NCBI GenBank assembly: GCA_903863015.1
Contig: CAIPAI010000017.1
Location: 1 to 41,531 of the forward strand
Source of the DNA: an uncultured Actinomycetes bacterium
GTDB lineage: Bacteria; Actinomycetota; Actinomycetes; Nanopelagicales; Nanopelagicaceae
Direction of reading: 5' to 3'
DNA: 41,531 bases
The number at the start of each line of letters is the position of its first letter. Position 1 is the first letter of the stretch. Below are positions 10,853-21,328 of the stretch, in pieces. The position numbers and the translations under genes were made by a program. The notes below the pieces were generated by a model. The model searched no databases. It saw only the letters and a list, made by a program, of their open reading frames with translations, and was not told where the DNA came from.

Positions 10853-11253
10853 TTAGCCTCATCGAAGAGATCGACGAATTCGCTATGTGTCACGTCAATA
10901 TGTCGCGCGAAGAGCCCGCCATCGATCCGACCCGCGATGCGTGCAGTGACTCGTGCCCCTGGCGTCAAGCACGGAGTTGCCGAACACTGGAATTCGAAAG
11001 TGAGGCCATCGCCAAGATCCTTAATGGCATCTTTAGCAATGTATGTTCCTTGGAATAATCCCGTTGCCGAATCGGCGCCACCTTTGAGAACGTGCACAGC
11101 TTCGCGCACCGCAAAGTCAGCCCGTATCTCTCCCTCATGGATACGCATAAGTGCCACGGCTCCAGCTACAAGTGGAGTGATGAGCGGGATGGCAAAGACG
11201 ATGAATTCGAGAGTGGCACTACCTCGGTCGGAGCGCAGACGCGATAGAAGCAT
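10849..11253 (-). CDS. TadE family pilus assembly protein (first of pair)
   Basis: A 134-residue protein with a TadE-type N-terminus: DRGSATLEFIVFAIPLITPL leads into one hydrophobic helix, with the Glu after the Ser-Ala-Thr-Leu that is typical of TadE and pilin-like proteins. Two cysteines near 92-97 (FQCSATPC) could form a disulfide outside the cell. The ATG at 11253 is preferred over a TTG at 11274 because neither has a clear ribosome site and ATG is the commoner codon. It pairs with the overlapping downstream gene and sits between uppS and prfB without the rest of a Tad locus. Confidence 0.72.
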   Translation of the reverse strand: MLLSRLRSDRGSATLEFIVFAIPLITPLVAGAVALMRIHEGEIRADFAVREAVHVLKGGADSATGLFQGTYIAKDAIKDLGDGLTFEFQCSATPCLTPGARVTARIAGRIDGGLFARHIDVTHSEFVDLFDEAK

Positions 11254-11310
11254 GCGCTCAAGATGATCGCTCAAGCCGCTTTCGTCTACCCCGAATTGCT
11301 GAGGTGTGGA

Positions 11311-12072
11311 TTAAGCCTTACCGAAGCGCCTTTGACGCTCAGCGTAAATCTCAATCGCCTTCCAAAGCGTTCGACGATCCGCATCGGGCCAGAGCGTGTC
11401 TAGAAAGACCATTTCGGCATATGCAGATTGCCAGAGCAAGAAGTTGCTCGTGCGCTGTTCGCCAGAAGATCGAAGGAAGAGATCAACATCTGGCATGTCT
11501 GGTTCATCTAAGTAAGTTGCAAAGAGTTTTTCAGTGATGCGATCTGGATCTACTTTCCTTCGCTTGACATCTAGTGCGAGAGCGGCCGCAGCGTCCGCAA
11601 TTTCTGCACGACCTCCATAATTCACACACATCGTAAGCGTGAGCTTCTTGTTCTTTTTAGTAAGTTCTTCTGCTTCTTCCAACTCGCGAATCACTGACTT
11701 CCAGAGTCGTGGTTCGCGTCCGGCCCAGCGCACTCGCACACCCATTTCATGCATTTCATCGCGGCGGCGACGGATCACATCTCTATTGAAATTCATCAGG
11801 AAAGTGACTTCTTCGCGTGATCGCTTCCAATTCTCAGTAGAGAAGGCGTACGCGCTTAAATGCGTGACGCCAATTTCGATCGCTCCATTAACCATGTCGA
11901 AGAGCGAAGCCTCTCCGGCTTCATGTCCGACAGTGCGCGCAAGGCCCTTCGCTTTCGCCCACCGACCGTTGCCATCCATTACGACAGCCACATGCTGAGG
12001 TATGGAAGCTTTGGGAAGTTTCGGTGGCTTTGCCCCCGATGGATGTGGCGTGGGTGATTTGGGCTTACTCAT
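11311..12072 (-). CDS. uppS: Isoprenyl transferase (undecaprenyl diphosphate synthase family)
   Basis: A 253-residue cis-prenyltransferase. The first conserved region [17 protein letters not shown] contains the catalytic Asp33, and the later [18 protein letters not shown] and WPDADRRTL regions bind isopentenyl diphosphate and magnesium. It condenses isopentenyl diphosphate units to make the lipid carrier for cell-wall synthesis; actinobacteria often have two such enzymes with different chain lengths, so the exact product is not certain. GGAG lies 5 nt before the ATG, which overlaps the recO stop by 4 bases. Confidence 0.95.
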   Translation of the reverse strand: MSKPKSPTPHPSGAKPPKLPKASIPQHVAVVMDGNGRWAKAKGLARTVGHEAGEASLFDMVNGAIEIGVTHLSAYAFSTENWKRSREEVTFLMNFNRDVIRRRRDEMHEMGVRVRWAGREPRLWKSVIRELEEAEELTKKNKKLTLTMCVNYGGRAEIADAAAALALDVKRRKVDPDRITEKLFATYLDEPDMPDVDLFLRSSGEQRTSNFLLWQSAYAEMVFLDTLWPDADRRTLWKAIEIYAERQRRFGKA

Positions 12073-12800
12073 GTGCGCTCCACAAGTGGAAGGCTACGCA
12101 AACCGTGCTCGAGATGCCAAGAGAGATAAGCGGCCACGATGCCATGCGCTTCTCGTTGATGGCGGGCTTCGCTCGCGACGGCAGATTCCCAATCGCCTTC
12201 CATGAGATTTCCCAGCAGCGTGAGAGTCTCAGAAGCAGGGGTAGCCGTTGCTGGCGGCCGACACTCCCCACAGACCGAGCCACCTCCGGCTAACGAGAAC
12301 CATTTATGTGGACCTGGAGCTCCGCAGCGGGAACATGCGTCGAAGGAGGGCGCATACCCACCGACGGCAAGTGAGCGAATCAGAAAGGCATCGAGCACCA
12401 TTGCCGGATCGTATGCGGACTCGGCAAGTGTGCGAAGCGCGCCGACGACTAATAGGAATTGCTGGAGCGCCGGCTCCTCAACGAGGGCAGTAAATCTCTC
12501 TGCAGTTTCCAAAACAGCATTCGCCATCGTCCACTTTGAATAGTCACCAGAGAGCACGTCTCCATATGAGTGAAGAGTCTCAGCTTGCGTGATGATGTCA
12601 AGTGAACGTCCCGTGTGAAGTTGTAAATCCACATGCATCGCTGGTTCGAGGCGCGCGCCGAATTTACTCATCGTACGACGAACACCCTTGGCAACTGCCC
12701 TCACTTGACCGTGCTCACGCGTCAAGAGCGTGACGATGCGGTCAGCTTCTCCTAATTTATGCGTGCGAAGCACAACCGCTTCGTCACGATAAAGGCCCAT
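12069..12800 (-). CDS. recO: DNA repair protein RecO
   Basis: A 243-residue recombination mediator that helps load RecA at gaps with RecF and RecR. The N-terminal OB-fold is recognisable from [24 protein letters not shown] and the basic [19 protein letters not shown] zinc site is formed by Cys156, Cys159, Cys177 and Cys180. It overlaps uppS by 4 bases, a common actinobacterial pair. There is no clear ribosome site; CAGAGT followed by AGGCGC precedes the ATG at 12800, so a leaderless start is possible. Confidence 0.95.
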   Translation of the reverse strand: MGLYRDEAVVLRTHKLGEADRIVTLLTREHGQVRAVAKGVRRTMSKFGARLEPAMHVDLQLHTGRSLDIITQAETLHSYGDVLSGDYSKWTMANAVLETAERFTALVEEPALQQFLLVVGALRTLAESAYDPAMVLDAFLIRSLAVGGYAPSFDACSRCGAPGPHKWFSLAGGGSVCGECRPPATATPASETLTLLGNLMEGDWESAVASEARHQREAHGIVAAYLSWHLEHGLRSLPLVERT

Positions 12801-12813
12801 GCGCCTACTCTGC

Positions 12814-14649
<1,836 letters not shown>

Positions 14650-14656
14650 AGTGGGC

Positions 14657-15361
14657 TCAGGTTAGCAGGCGGGCAAATGATCGGGCTACCGGCTGCCATG
14701 TCGCTCGCAATTGCCCCTCGGCAGCCTCAGTTTCGGCGATGACCTCTGCCGGAGTACGGCTCAGACCCTTCATTGAGGAGGGCGTCGACCACTCGGCCAT
14801 CAACTCGCCTCCGATTTCCGGGTGGAATTGCACGCCCCACGTACGCTCCCCTACCCGATACGCCTGGTGCGGGAACTCATCATCGCTAATGAGGAGCTCT
14901 GCCCCCGCGGGTAGCTCGGTAATTTCATCGACGTGCCACTGCGCTGCACGCACCGGTCCCGAAATGCTGCTGAAGATCAAATCGTCTGAAAGATCGCAGA
15001 CCGGCGCAAGATCGTACGTGCCAACCTGTTCGCCGTGAGTGCTTCGCTCAACTTTTCCGCCGAGGGCCACCGAAAGTAATTGCCCCCCGAGACAGATACC
15101 TAATGTGGGACGAAAACTCGTCGCTTCGCGACGAAGCAGAGCACGCACGGCAGGGAGCCACGGAGCAATGTCATCGTCTTGGCAGTTCATGCTGCCGCCG
15201 AGAACTAAGAGACCGTCGGCAAGACCATCGAGAGTGTTCGGAATGGGATCTCCGCGGTACGCATGACACTCAAGAAGTTCAACACCCTCTTGCGCAATCC
15301 ACTCACCAAAGAAAGCCGCAGTGGTATCCGGCTCGTTGATAACGATAAAGAGTTTCCCCAT
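14657..15361 (-). CDS. Class-I glutamine amidotransferase
   Basis: A 234-residue stand-alone class-I glutamine amidotransferase of the GuaA-like type. The Cys-His-Glu triad is Cys90 in LGICLGGQ, His180 and Glu182 in GVQFHPEIGGE. It begins 3 bases after the glnA-like stop with no ribosome site, so translation is surely coupled. Proteins like this release ammonia from glutamine or cleave gamma-glutamyl bonds. Its position directly after a glutamine-synthetase-like gene suggests that it acts on the product or nitrogen flow of that enzyme, but no acceptor domain is present to say which. Confidence 0.85.
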   Translation of the reverse strand: MGKLFIVINEPDTTAAFFGEWIAQEGVELLECHAYRGDPIPNTLDGLADGLLVLGGSMNCQDDDIAPWLPAVRALLRREATSFRPTLGICLGGQLLSVALGGKVERSTHGEQVGTYDLAPVCDLSDDLIFSSISGPVRAAQWHVDEITELPAGAELLISDDEFPHQAYRVGERTWGVQFHPEIGGELMAEWSTPSSMKGLSRTPAEVIAETEAAEGQLRATWQPVARSFARLLT

Positions 15362-15364
15362 GTA

Positions 15365-16702
15365 TTAGAGAACCGGAAGGTAGCGATCAAGCTCGAAAGC
15401 CGTGACCTGTCGGCGGTACTCAGCCCACTCAGCGCGCTTATTGCGCAGGAAGTGATCGAAGACGTGCTCGCCCAAAGTTTCGGCAACGAGTTCACTCTTC
15501 TCCATTGCGGCGATGGCTTCGGCCAAGTCGGTAGGAAGCGGTGCGATTCCCAAAGCGCGACGCTCGGCCGGAGACAACGACCACACATCATCCTCGGCGC
15601 CCTCTGGAAGTTCGTACTCCATCTCGATGCCCTTGAGTCCTGCGGCGAGGATCACGGCAAAAGAGAGATAAGGATTGCATGCCGAATCTGGTGACCGAAG
15701 TTCGATGCGGGTGGAATTTCCCTTGCCTGGCTTATACATAGGGACGCGTACTAGCGCGCTTCGATTGTTGTGACCCCATGAAATAAAGGCAGGAGCTTCG
15801 CCTCCACCATGAAGGCGTTTGTAAGAATTTACCCATTGATTGGTAATGGCAGTGATCTCTGGTGCGTGACGAAGAAGACCAGCGATAAACGAACGACCCA
15901 CTCGTGAAAGTTGGTATGGAGCACCCGCTTCATGGAAAGCATTGCGATCACCTTCGAAGAGCGAAAGGTGCACGTGCATTCCAGAACCTGGGTGGTCAGT
16001 AAATGGCTTCGGCATAAAAGAGGCGAAGACTCCCTGTTCCAGAGCGACCTCTTTAACTACCAAGCGAAAAGTCATGATGTTGTCAGCAGTTGAAAGCGCA
16101 TCCGCGTAGCGAAGGTCGATCTCCTGTTGACCAGGGGCGCCTTCATGGTGGCTAAATTCCACGCTAATGCCCATCGCTTCAAGCATGGTGATTGCTTGGC
16201 GACGGAAATCGTGGCCGACCACATTCGGCGTGTGGTCGAAGTACCCACCTGAGTCGACGGGAACTGGGGCTTCCCCACGCTTTGGTTTTTCTTCGAAGAG
16301 GAAGAATTCAATTTCAGGATGCGTGTAGAAGGTGAATCCCATTTCAGCTGCGCGAGCAAGAGTGCGCTTGAGTACATAACGAGGATCTGCATAAGACGGA
16401 TTGCCGTCGGGGAGCATGATGTCGCAGAACATACGTGCAGTGCCTGGTGCTTCTGCACGCCACGGCAAAATCGAAAAGGTAGACGGGTCTGGTTTTGCCA
16501 ACATGTCGGATTCATAAACGCGCGCAAAACCTTCGATCGCTGAACCATCAAAACCAATGCCTTCAGCAAAGGCGCTCTCCAACTCGGCAGGTGCTACCGC
16601 GACCGACTTTAAAAAGCCGAGCACATCGGTAAACCAGAGACGGACGAAACGGATATCGCGCTCCTCGAGGGTGCGCAGAACGAATTCCTCTTGTTTTTCC
16701 AT
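15365..16702 (-). CDS. glnA2: Type I glutamine synthetase homologue, GlnA2-like
   Basis: A 445-residue glutamine-synthetase family enzyme. Conserved regions include GFDGSAIEGFARVYESDM, the metal-binding PEIEFFLF, GAPGQQEID, GSGMHVHLS and the NRSALVRVP loop. The C-terminal tail lacks the NLYDLP adenylylation site of main GlnA enzymes, and its length fits the actinobacterial GlnA2 group. Some Streptomyces relatives without that site attach glutamate to polyamines or ethanolamine instead of making glutamine. The ATG at 16702 begins the homologous region. It lies 23 bases after nadE and 3 bases before the amidotransferase gene. Family is certain; glutamine as the product is not. Confidence 0.88.
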   Translation of the reverse strand: MEKQEEFVLRTLEERDIRFVRLWFTDVLGFLKSVAVAPAELESAFAEGIGFDGSAIEGFARVYESDMLAKPDPSTFSILPWRAEAPGTARMFCDIMLPDGNPSYADPRYVLKRTLARAAEMGFTFYTHPEIEFFLFEEKPKRGEAPVPVDSGGYFDHTPNVVGHDFRRQAITMLEAMGISVEFSHHEGAPGQQEIDLRYADALSTADNIMTFRLVVKEVALEQGVFASFMPKPFTDHPGSGMHVHLSLFEGDRNAFHEAGAPYQLSRVGRSFIAGLLRHAPEITAITNQWVNSYKRLHGGGEAPAFISWGHNNRSALVRVPMYKPGKGNSTRIELRSPDSACNPYLSFAVILAAGLKGIEMEYELPEGAEDDVWSLSPAERRALGIAPLPTDLAEAIAAMEKSELVAETLGEHVFDHFLRNKRAEWAEYRRQVTAFELDRYLPVL

Positions 16703-16725
16703 GGGACCAGTCTGCCCCCCTTGCG

Positions 16726-18462
16726 TTACGGGCGGGTAACAATCTCCCGCCAAGCGCTAGTAATGGGCAATCTTCGATCCCGGCCGAAGGCGCGCACGCT
16801 CACTTTGGTCCCGGGCGGGTACTGGCGACGCTTATATTCGGCCCCGTCGACCATCCGCAGAATCTTCTCGATCAGGGTCGGGTCAAAACCTTCGCGGGCA
16901 ATCCACTCGGCACCAAGGTCGCCCTGTACATACGCATCCAGTATTCGGTCAAGGATGGGGTACTCGGGAAGGGAGTCTGAATCACGTTGGTCGGGGCGCA
17001 ATTCTGCGCTCGGTTCTTTGGAAATAGAACTCTCCGGAATGGGAGCAACTTCGCCGGCAGCCAGGGCCACCACATTGCGCCACTTCGCCAATTCCCAGAC
17101 CATAGTTTTTGGCACGTCTTTTATAGGAGCAAAGCCGCCAACTGCATCTCCATAAATGGTGGAGTAACCGACTGCGAGTTCACTCTTATTACCGGTTGCC
17201 AAGACCAAGTGGCCTTCAGAATTCGAAAGCGCCATCAACGAAGTTCCGCGCACACGGGCCTGTACGTTCTCCTCGGCTAAGCCCGTGAGTTTTAACTCAT
17301 CCACAAAAGCGGCGACTAACGGTTCGATCTCCACAGTGCGAATGTTGATACCCATATTTGCTGCGAGCGCATACGCATCGCTCTTGGAATGATCCGAGGA
17401 GTACTTACTTGGCAACGAGACGCCAAAGACTCGATCAGCTCCCAAAGCATCAACAGCGATGGCCGCCACAAGCGCCGAATCGATACCGCCAGAGAGTCCA
17501 AGGATGACCGACTTGAAATTGTTCTTCTCTACATAGTCACGCAAGCCCACCACCAGTGCGCTCCACAATTCACCATGCATATCGAGGCGCATCGCGATTC
17601 CGGCAGGTAGCGGCTTTTCCAGGATTCGGGTTTCATCGTTGATCACGTGATCAACAGCACCTGCGCTGCGTACTGGTAATTCAAGATCGGTCACCATTAA
17701 ACCGTCTTCAAATTGTGGAGCACGAGCCACCAAGTTGCCCGCACTGTCGACGATCATGCTGTCCCCATCAAAAACCAATTCGTCTTGGCCGCCCGTCATA
17801 TTTACATATGCGAGAGTGCAGCCAGCTTCGCGCGCACGTCTTGAGCAGAGCGCAAAGCGAGCATCGTCTTTATCCTGCTCGTAAGGGCTTCCGTTGATCA
17901 CCACTAAGAGTCCAGCGTTTCGTTCCTTTACTTGCGCGACTGGTCCGCCCTCTTGCCAGAGGTCCTCACAGATCGCAACGCCGATATCAATTCCTTTATG
18001 TCGAAAGACCAAAGACTTTTCTCCCGGAATGAAATACCGGAATTCATCAAAGACTCCATAGTTGGGCAGATGGTGCTTTGCATAAGTGGCCACAACTGCA
18101 CCTTCATGAATGAGCGCTAAAGCATTTTGCGGATTGCCGGCGGGGACGCCGAGCTTTTCGGACTTCAGACTCTGCTGGTCCAGGTATCCGACAATGACCG
18201 GCAAGTGAGCGCACCCCGCATGTTTGATGTCATCTGCCAAGGTGTGTAATTGTTCAAGGACGGCGCTCTGAAAAGAGGGGCGCAAGGCCAAGTCTTCAAT
18301 CGGGTAGCCAGTCAGCATCATCTCCGGGAAGACCACGAGGTCGCTTCCCTGATCGGCCGCTTGCACTGTGTAGGCCACCACCAGAGCGGCATTTCCCGCA
18401 AGATCGCCCACCTTCGGGTTCACTTGAGCCAGCGCCAGGCGAAGGTGTGCGCGAGTGGACAT
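16726..18462 (-). CDS. nadE: Glutamine-dependent NAD+ synthetase
   Basis: A 578-residue two-domain enzyme. The N-terminal nitrilase-like glutaminase has the Glu47-Lys129-Cys165 triad (FPEMM, KHHLPNYG, AICEDLW) and supplies ammonia; the C-terminal synthetase has the ATP pyrophosphatase loop SGGIDS at 324-329. It makes NAD from nicotinic acid adenine dinucleotide. The ATG at 18462 gives a full N-terminus; no ribosome site is present, but TAGGCT lies 6 nt before it. It heads the run nadE-glnA2-amidotransferase-leuA, and is divergent from panB. Confidence 0.97.
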   Translation of the reverse strand: MSTRAHLRLALAQVNPKVGDLAGNAALVVAYTVQAADQGSDLVVFPEMMLTGYPIEDLALRPSFQSAVLEQLHTLADDIKHAGCAHLPVIVGYLDQQSLKSEKLGVPAGNPQNALALIHEGAVVATYAKHHLPNYGVFDEFRYFIPGEKSLVFRHKGIDIGVAICEDLWQEGGPVAQVKERNAGLLVVINGSPYEQDKDDARFALCSRRAREAGCTLAYVNMTGGQDELVFDGDSMIVDSAGNLVARAPQFEDGLMVTDLELPVRSAGAVDHVINDETRILEKPLPAGIAMRLDMHGELWSALVVGLRDYVEKNNFKSVILGLSGGIDSALVAAIAVDALGADRVFGVSLPSKYSSDHSKSDAYALAANMGINIRTVEIEPLVAAFVDELKLTGLAEENVQARVRGTSLMALSNSEGHLVLATGNKSELAVGYSTIYGDAVGGFAPIKDVPKTMVWELAKWRNVVALAAGEVAPIPESSISKEPSAELRPDQRDSDSLPEYPILDRILDAYVQGDLGAEWIAREGFDPTLIEKILRMVDGAEYKRRQYPPGTKVSVRAFGRDRRLPITSAWREIVTRP

Positions 18463-18468
18463 ATATAG

Positions 18469-18474
18469 AGCCTA
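18469..18474 (-). promoter_or_regulatory. Possible -10 element for leaderless nadE transcript
   Basis: TAGGCT lies 6 nt before the nadE ATG. The six intervening bases, CTATAT, contain no ribosome site. No good -35 was found at normal spacing. Confidence 0.4.
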
Positions 18475-18528
18475 CATATCTCCCATTCGCCCGCCTACCC
18501 AGCCCGCCTACCCACTCCGAGCGGTGGC

Positions 18529-18537
18529 TGTTAGAAT
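18529..18537 (+). promoter_or_regulatory. Extended -10 promoter of panB
   Basis: TGTTAGAAT is an extended -10 element (TG, one base, TAGAAT) 46 bases before panB. No -35 is needed for this type and none is obvious. A leader of about 40 nt with a good ribosome site would follow. Confidence 0.5.
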
Positions 18538-18583
18538 TGGGCTACCCAGGGACCCCCAGTGGCCTTGAGGCGGAGGAATCACA

Positions 18584-19408
18584 ATGAACACTTCTCTTTA
18601 TGCTGGCATTTCGCATAGGCGCGTCACCGTGCTTGATATTGCAGCGGCCAAGGAGCGCGGTGAGAAGTGGGCGATGCTCACTTCCTACGACCAAATGACT
18701 GCCGAGATTTTCGAAGAGGCTGGCATCCCTGCACTCCTTGTGGGAGATAGCGCCGCCAACACTGTTCTTGGTTATCAGAACACCATCGGTGTCACTGTCG
18801 ATGAATTGATCCCACTTACTCGCGCGGTAGTACGCGCCACCTCGCGTGCCATGGTGATCGCAGATCTTCCCTTTGGCTCATACGAGAGCAGCCCTACACA
18901 AGCATTAGAGACCGCAACCCGCTTCTTCAAAGAAGCTGGTGCCCATGCAGTGAAACTTGAAGGTGGCACCCGGGTGCTTCCACAGATTGAAATGCTCGTC
19001 ACTCATGGCATCCCAGTTATTGGTCACCTTGGACTGACCCCACAATCAGTTCATACCTTAGGTGGATATCGAGTGCAGGGCCGTGGTGGCAAAGGCGAAG
19101 AGATTATTCGCGATGCCAAAGCCATCGAGAGCGCAGGCGCTTTCGCGGTTGTTCTCGAATTAGTGCCGAGCGATTTGGCGACTCGTATCACCTCTTCCAT
19201 CAGCATTCCCACCATCGGAATCGGTGCGGGCAAGAGTTGCGATGCCCAAGTGCTGGTCTGGCAAGACCTACTCGGATTAACAGCGAATAGCCCCAAGTTG
19301 GCCAAGCGATACCTCGAATTGCGTTCGCTCATGGGCGCAGCTGTCACTGAGTGGGCCAACGACGTAGCTAGTGGAGAGTTTCCGGGAGCAGACCAGAGCT
19401 TCGAGTAA
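18584..19408 (+). CDS. panB: 3-methyl-2-oxobutanoate hydroxymethyltransferase
   Basis: A 274-residue enzyme that adds a hydroxymethyl group from methylene-tetrahydrofolate to 2-oxoisovalerate, the first step to pantothenate and coenzyme A. The TSYDQMTAEIFEEAGIPALLVGDSAANTVLG-type N-terminus, the metal-binding Asp in DLPFGSY, and GHLGLTPQS and PTIGIGAG are all characteristic. GGAGGAATC lies ahead of the ATG at 18584. It shares its substrate with LeuA, encoded nearby on the opposite strand. The other pantothenate genes are not in the window. Confidence 0.97.
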   Translation: MNTSLYAGISHRRVTVLDIAAAKERGEKWAMLTSYDQMTAEIFEEAGIPALLVGDSAANTVLGYQNTIGVTVDELIPLTRAVVRATSRAMVIADLPFGSYESSPTQALETATRFFKEAGAHAVKLEGGTRVLPQIEMLVTHGIPVIGHLGLTPQSVHTLGGYRVQGRGGKGEEIIRDAKAIESAGAFAVVLELVPSDLATRITSSISIPTIGIGAGKSCDAQVLVWQDLLGLTANSPKLAKRYLELRSLMGAAVTEWANDVASGEFPGADQSFE

Positions 19409-19409
19409 G

Positions 19410-19415
19410 TATCCT
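19410..19415 (+). promoter_or_regulatory. Possible -10 element for leaderless MFS gene
   Basis: TATCCT begins 2 bases after the panB stop and lies 6 nt before the MFS start at 19422. No ribosome site is present between them. Confidence 0.35.
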
Positions 19416-19421
19416 TGCCGA

Positions 19422-20705
19422 ATGCTCAAACGCCTCAAGTCGTTAGCGATCGATCTGACCCCACTTCGCACATCACGTGATTTTCGGATCATCATGGCTT
19501 CAGGGCTCATCACTTTCCTCGGATCGATGGTGACTTACGTTGCGCTTCCTTTTCAGGTGAAGGAGATTACGGGCTCGTACGTAGCCGTCGGCCTCCTAGG
19601 CGCCATCGAAATTGTGCCCTTAGTAATTTTCGGTCTCTACGGCGGCACCCTGGCCGATTCCATCGATCGCAAGAAAATGATCGTCATCATGGAGGTGGCT
19701 AGCCTGGCATTAACCACGATCCTCTTAATCAATTCACTCTTGCCCCATCCAAAACTCTGGGTGCTCTACGTGGTGGCGGGTATCTTCGCGGCGGTAGACG
19801 GACTCGCGCGCCCCAGCCTCGATGCCATGATTCCGCGCATATTGCCGCACGATCAAATGATGGCGGCCAGCGCTCTTCGAAGTGTGCGCTGGCAATTTGG
19901 TGCCCTTTTAGGACCTGCACTCGGTGGAATTTTGATCGCCTGGAAAGGTGTGAGCGCTGGATTCATTTTCGATGTGGTCACGTATGCGCTCAGTATTTTG
20001 CTCTTACTTCGACTCACACCTTCGCCTGCCGAACATAATTCACCGGCGCCCAGCCTCTCTTCTCTCATGGAGGGGGTGCGCTATGCATTCAGTCGAAAAG
20101 ACCTACTGGGCACTTATGCGGTGGATTTGGCGGCAATGTTCTTCGCCATGCCGAATGCGCTCTTCCCTTTTTTTGCCGACGAGCTCCATGCCCCATGGGC
20201 CCTCGGCTTGCTCTATTCATCGGCCATGTTCGGTTCCATTTTGGCCACCTTCACTAGCGGATGGACCAAGAAGATTCACCGGCATGGACGAGCAATTCTG
20301 GTGGCCGCAATCTTTTGGGGCGCGGGCATCTCACTCGCAGGTGCGACATCTTTTCTCCCCCTCGTTTTCTTTGGATTAATCCTTGCCGGCGGCGCTGATC
20401 AACTGAGTGGGATCTTCAGATCAACAGTCTGGAATCAGACGATTCCCGTTGAATTACGCGGGAGATTGGCCGGAATTGAGCTTCTCTCCTACTCGCTCGG
20501 ACCTTTAGGCGGACAAACAAGAGCTGGTGTGATGGCGCAATTTAGTGGGCTGAGAACTTCGATTGTGGGCGGTGGAATTCTCTGCATCGGAGCCGTTGCC
20601 GCACTCGGCGCAGCTCTTCCTACCTTCCGAAAGTACGATGATCGCACCAATGAATTCGCTCTTGCGGAACGGAAAAAGCGGGCGGGCACATCAGAAACAA
20701 AGTAG
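19422..20705 (+). CDS. MFS transporter, EntS-like exporter group
   Basis: A 427-residue major facilitator protein with about 12 hydrophobic helices. The loop between helices 2 and 3 has the MFS signature form GGTLADSIDRKKM, and the sequence resembles the EntS / transmembrane secretion effector branch (MFS_3) that exports siderophores, drugs or other small molecules. The ATG at 19422 is preferred because residues encoded before it are inside panB. The C-terminal tail is polar and charged. Substrate unknown; no biosynthetic cluster adjoins it. It follows panB by 13 bases. Confidence 0.85.
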   Translation: MLKRLKSLAIDLTPLRTSRDFRIIMASGLITFLGSMVTYVALPFQVKEITGSYVAVGLLGAIEIVPLVIFGLYGGTLADSIDRKKMIVIMEVASLALTTILLINSLLPHPKLWVLYVVAGIFAAVDGLARPSLDAMIPRILPHDQMMAASALRSVRWQFGALLGPALGGILIAWKGVSAGFIFDVVTYALSILLLLRLTPSPAEHNSPAPSLSSLMEGVRYAFSRKDLLGTYAVDLAAMFFAMPNALFPFFADELHAPWALGLLYSSAMFGSILATFTSGWTKKIHRHGRAILVAAIFWGAGISLAGATSFLPLVFFGLILAGGADQLSGIFRSTVWNQTIPVELRGRLAGIELLSYSLGPLGGQTRAGVMAQFSGLRTSIVGGGILCIGAVAALGAALPTFRKYDDRTNEFALAERKKRAGTSETK

Positions 20706-20789
20706 GAAATGTGGACTCCGTTGATGGCGACATTCTCCAGATAAATTAAAAAAAATCCCGACACGACACGAACGAATAATGTCCAGATG

Positions 20790-20819
20790 TTGGCTATCGA
20801 GTGAATTGCATGTCACACT
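20790..20819 (+). promoter_or_regulatory. Candidate promoter of the histone-like gene
   Basis: TTGGCT (20790-20795), an 18-base spacer and CACACT (20814-20819), preceded by TG to give an extended -10. It would leave a leader of about 45 nt. A run of eight A residues lies further upstream near 20748. Assigned by eye only. Confidence 0.3.
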
Positions 20820-20833
20820 TTCTCTTGCAAAGA

Positions 20834-20852
20834 GTCCGATGACGGATCGGAC
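20834..20852 (+). other. 5' leader hairpin of the histone-like gene
   Basis: GTCCGAT and ATCGGAC form a perfect 7-bp stem around a GACGG loop, ending 9 bases before the AGGAG ribosome site. It could stabilise the leader or affect ribosome access; no ligand motif is recognisable. Confidence 0.5.
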
Positions 20853-20872
20853 CCCTCAGACAGGAGATGCAC

Positions 20873-21271
20873 GTGGCTGCTAGCACCACGCGTAAGACCG
20901 TAGCCAAGAAGCGCCCAGCCAAGAAGGCTGCAGCGAAGAAGGCCCCGGCCAAGAAGCGCACAGCAAAGAAGCGCGCCGCTAAGAAGGCTCCAGCCAAGAA
21001 GGCTGCTGCCAAGAAGCGCGTAGCAAAGAAGCGCCCAGCGAAGAAGGCTGCCGCTAAGAAGCGCGTAGCAAAGAAGCGCCCAGCGAAGAAGGCTGCCGCT
21101 AAGAAGCGCGTAGCCAAGAAGCGCCCAGCGAAGAAGGCTGCTGCTAAGAAGCGCGTAGCCAAGAAGCGCCCAGCGAAGAAGGCTGCTGCCAAGAAGGCTG
21201 CTCCAGCTAAGAAGCGTGCTGCTAAGAAGCGCGTTGCAAAGAAGCGTCCAGCCAAGAAGGCCGCTAAGTAA
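20873..21271 (+). CDS. Lys/Ala/Pro-rich histone H1-like DNA-binding protein
   Basis: A 132-residue protein made almost wholly of Lys, Ala, Arg, Pro and Val, in PAKKA and RVAKK units like the C-terminal tails of eukaryotic histone H1 and mycobacterial HupB. There is no folded HU domain, so it is a free-standing basic tail expected to bind and compact DNA or bind RNA. The GTG at 20873 is chosen because AGGAG stands 6 nt before it; the ATG at 20867 directly touches that site. Nearly every lysine is AAG. It has its own terminator and probably its own promoter, consistent with high expression. Long open frames on the opposite strand here are by-products of the repeat. Confidence 0.88.
   Translation: MAASTTRKTVAKKRPAKKAAAKKAPAKKRTAKKRAAKKAPAKKAAAKKRVAKKRPAKKAAAKKRVAKKRPAKKAAAKKRVAKKRPAKKAAAKKRVAKKRPAKKAAAKKAAPAKKRAAKKRVAKKRPAKKAAK
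21011..21190 (+). repeat. Four tandem 45-bp units in the histone-like gene
   Basis: Units at 21011, 21056, 21101 and 21146 each encode [15 protein letters not shown]. They differ only at a few silent third positions, so the protein repeat is exact while the DNA copies have started to diverge. Confidence 0.92.
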
Positions 21272-21280
21272 ATCCTTATC

Positions 21281-21314
21281 AGAAAACCCCGCCACGAAAG
21301 TGGCGGGGTTTTCT
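21281..21314 (+). terminator. Strong intrinsic terminator after the histone-like gene
   Basis: AGAAAACCCCGCCAC and GTGGCGGGGTTTTCT form a perfect 15-bp stem with a GAAA tetraloop; the 3' arm holds the U tract. It starts 9 bases after the stop codon. Base composition also allows action from the other strand. Confidence 0.93.
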
Positions 21315-21328
21315 GCTTGTATGGGCAC

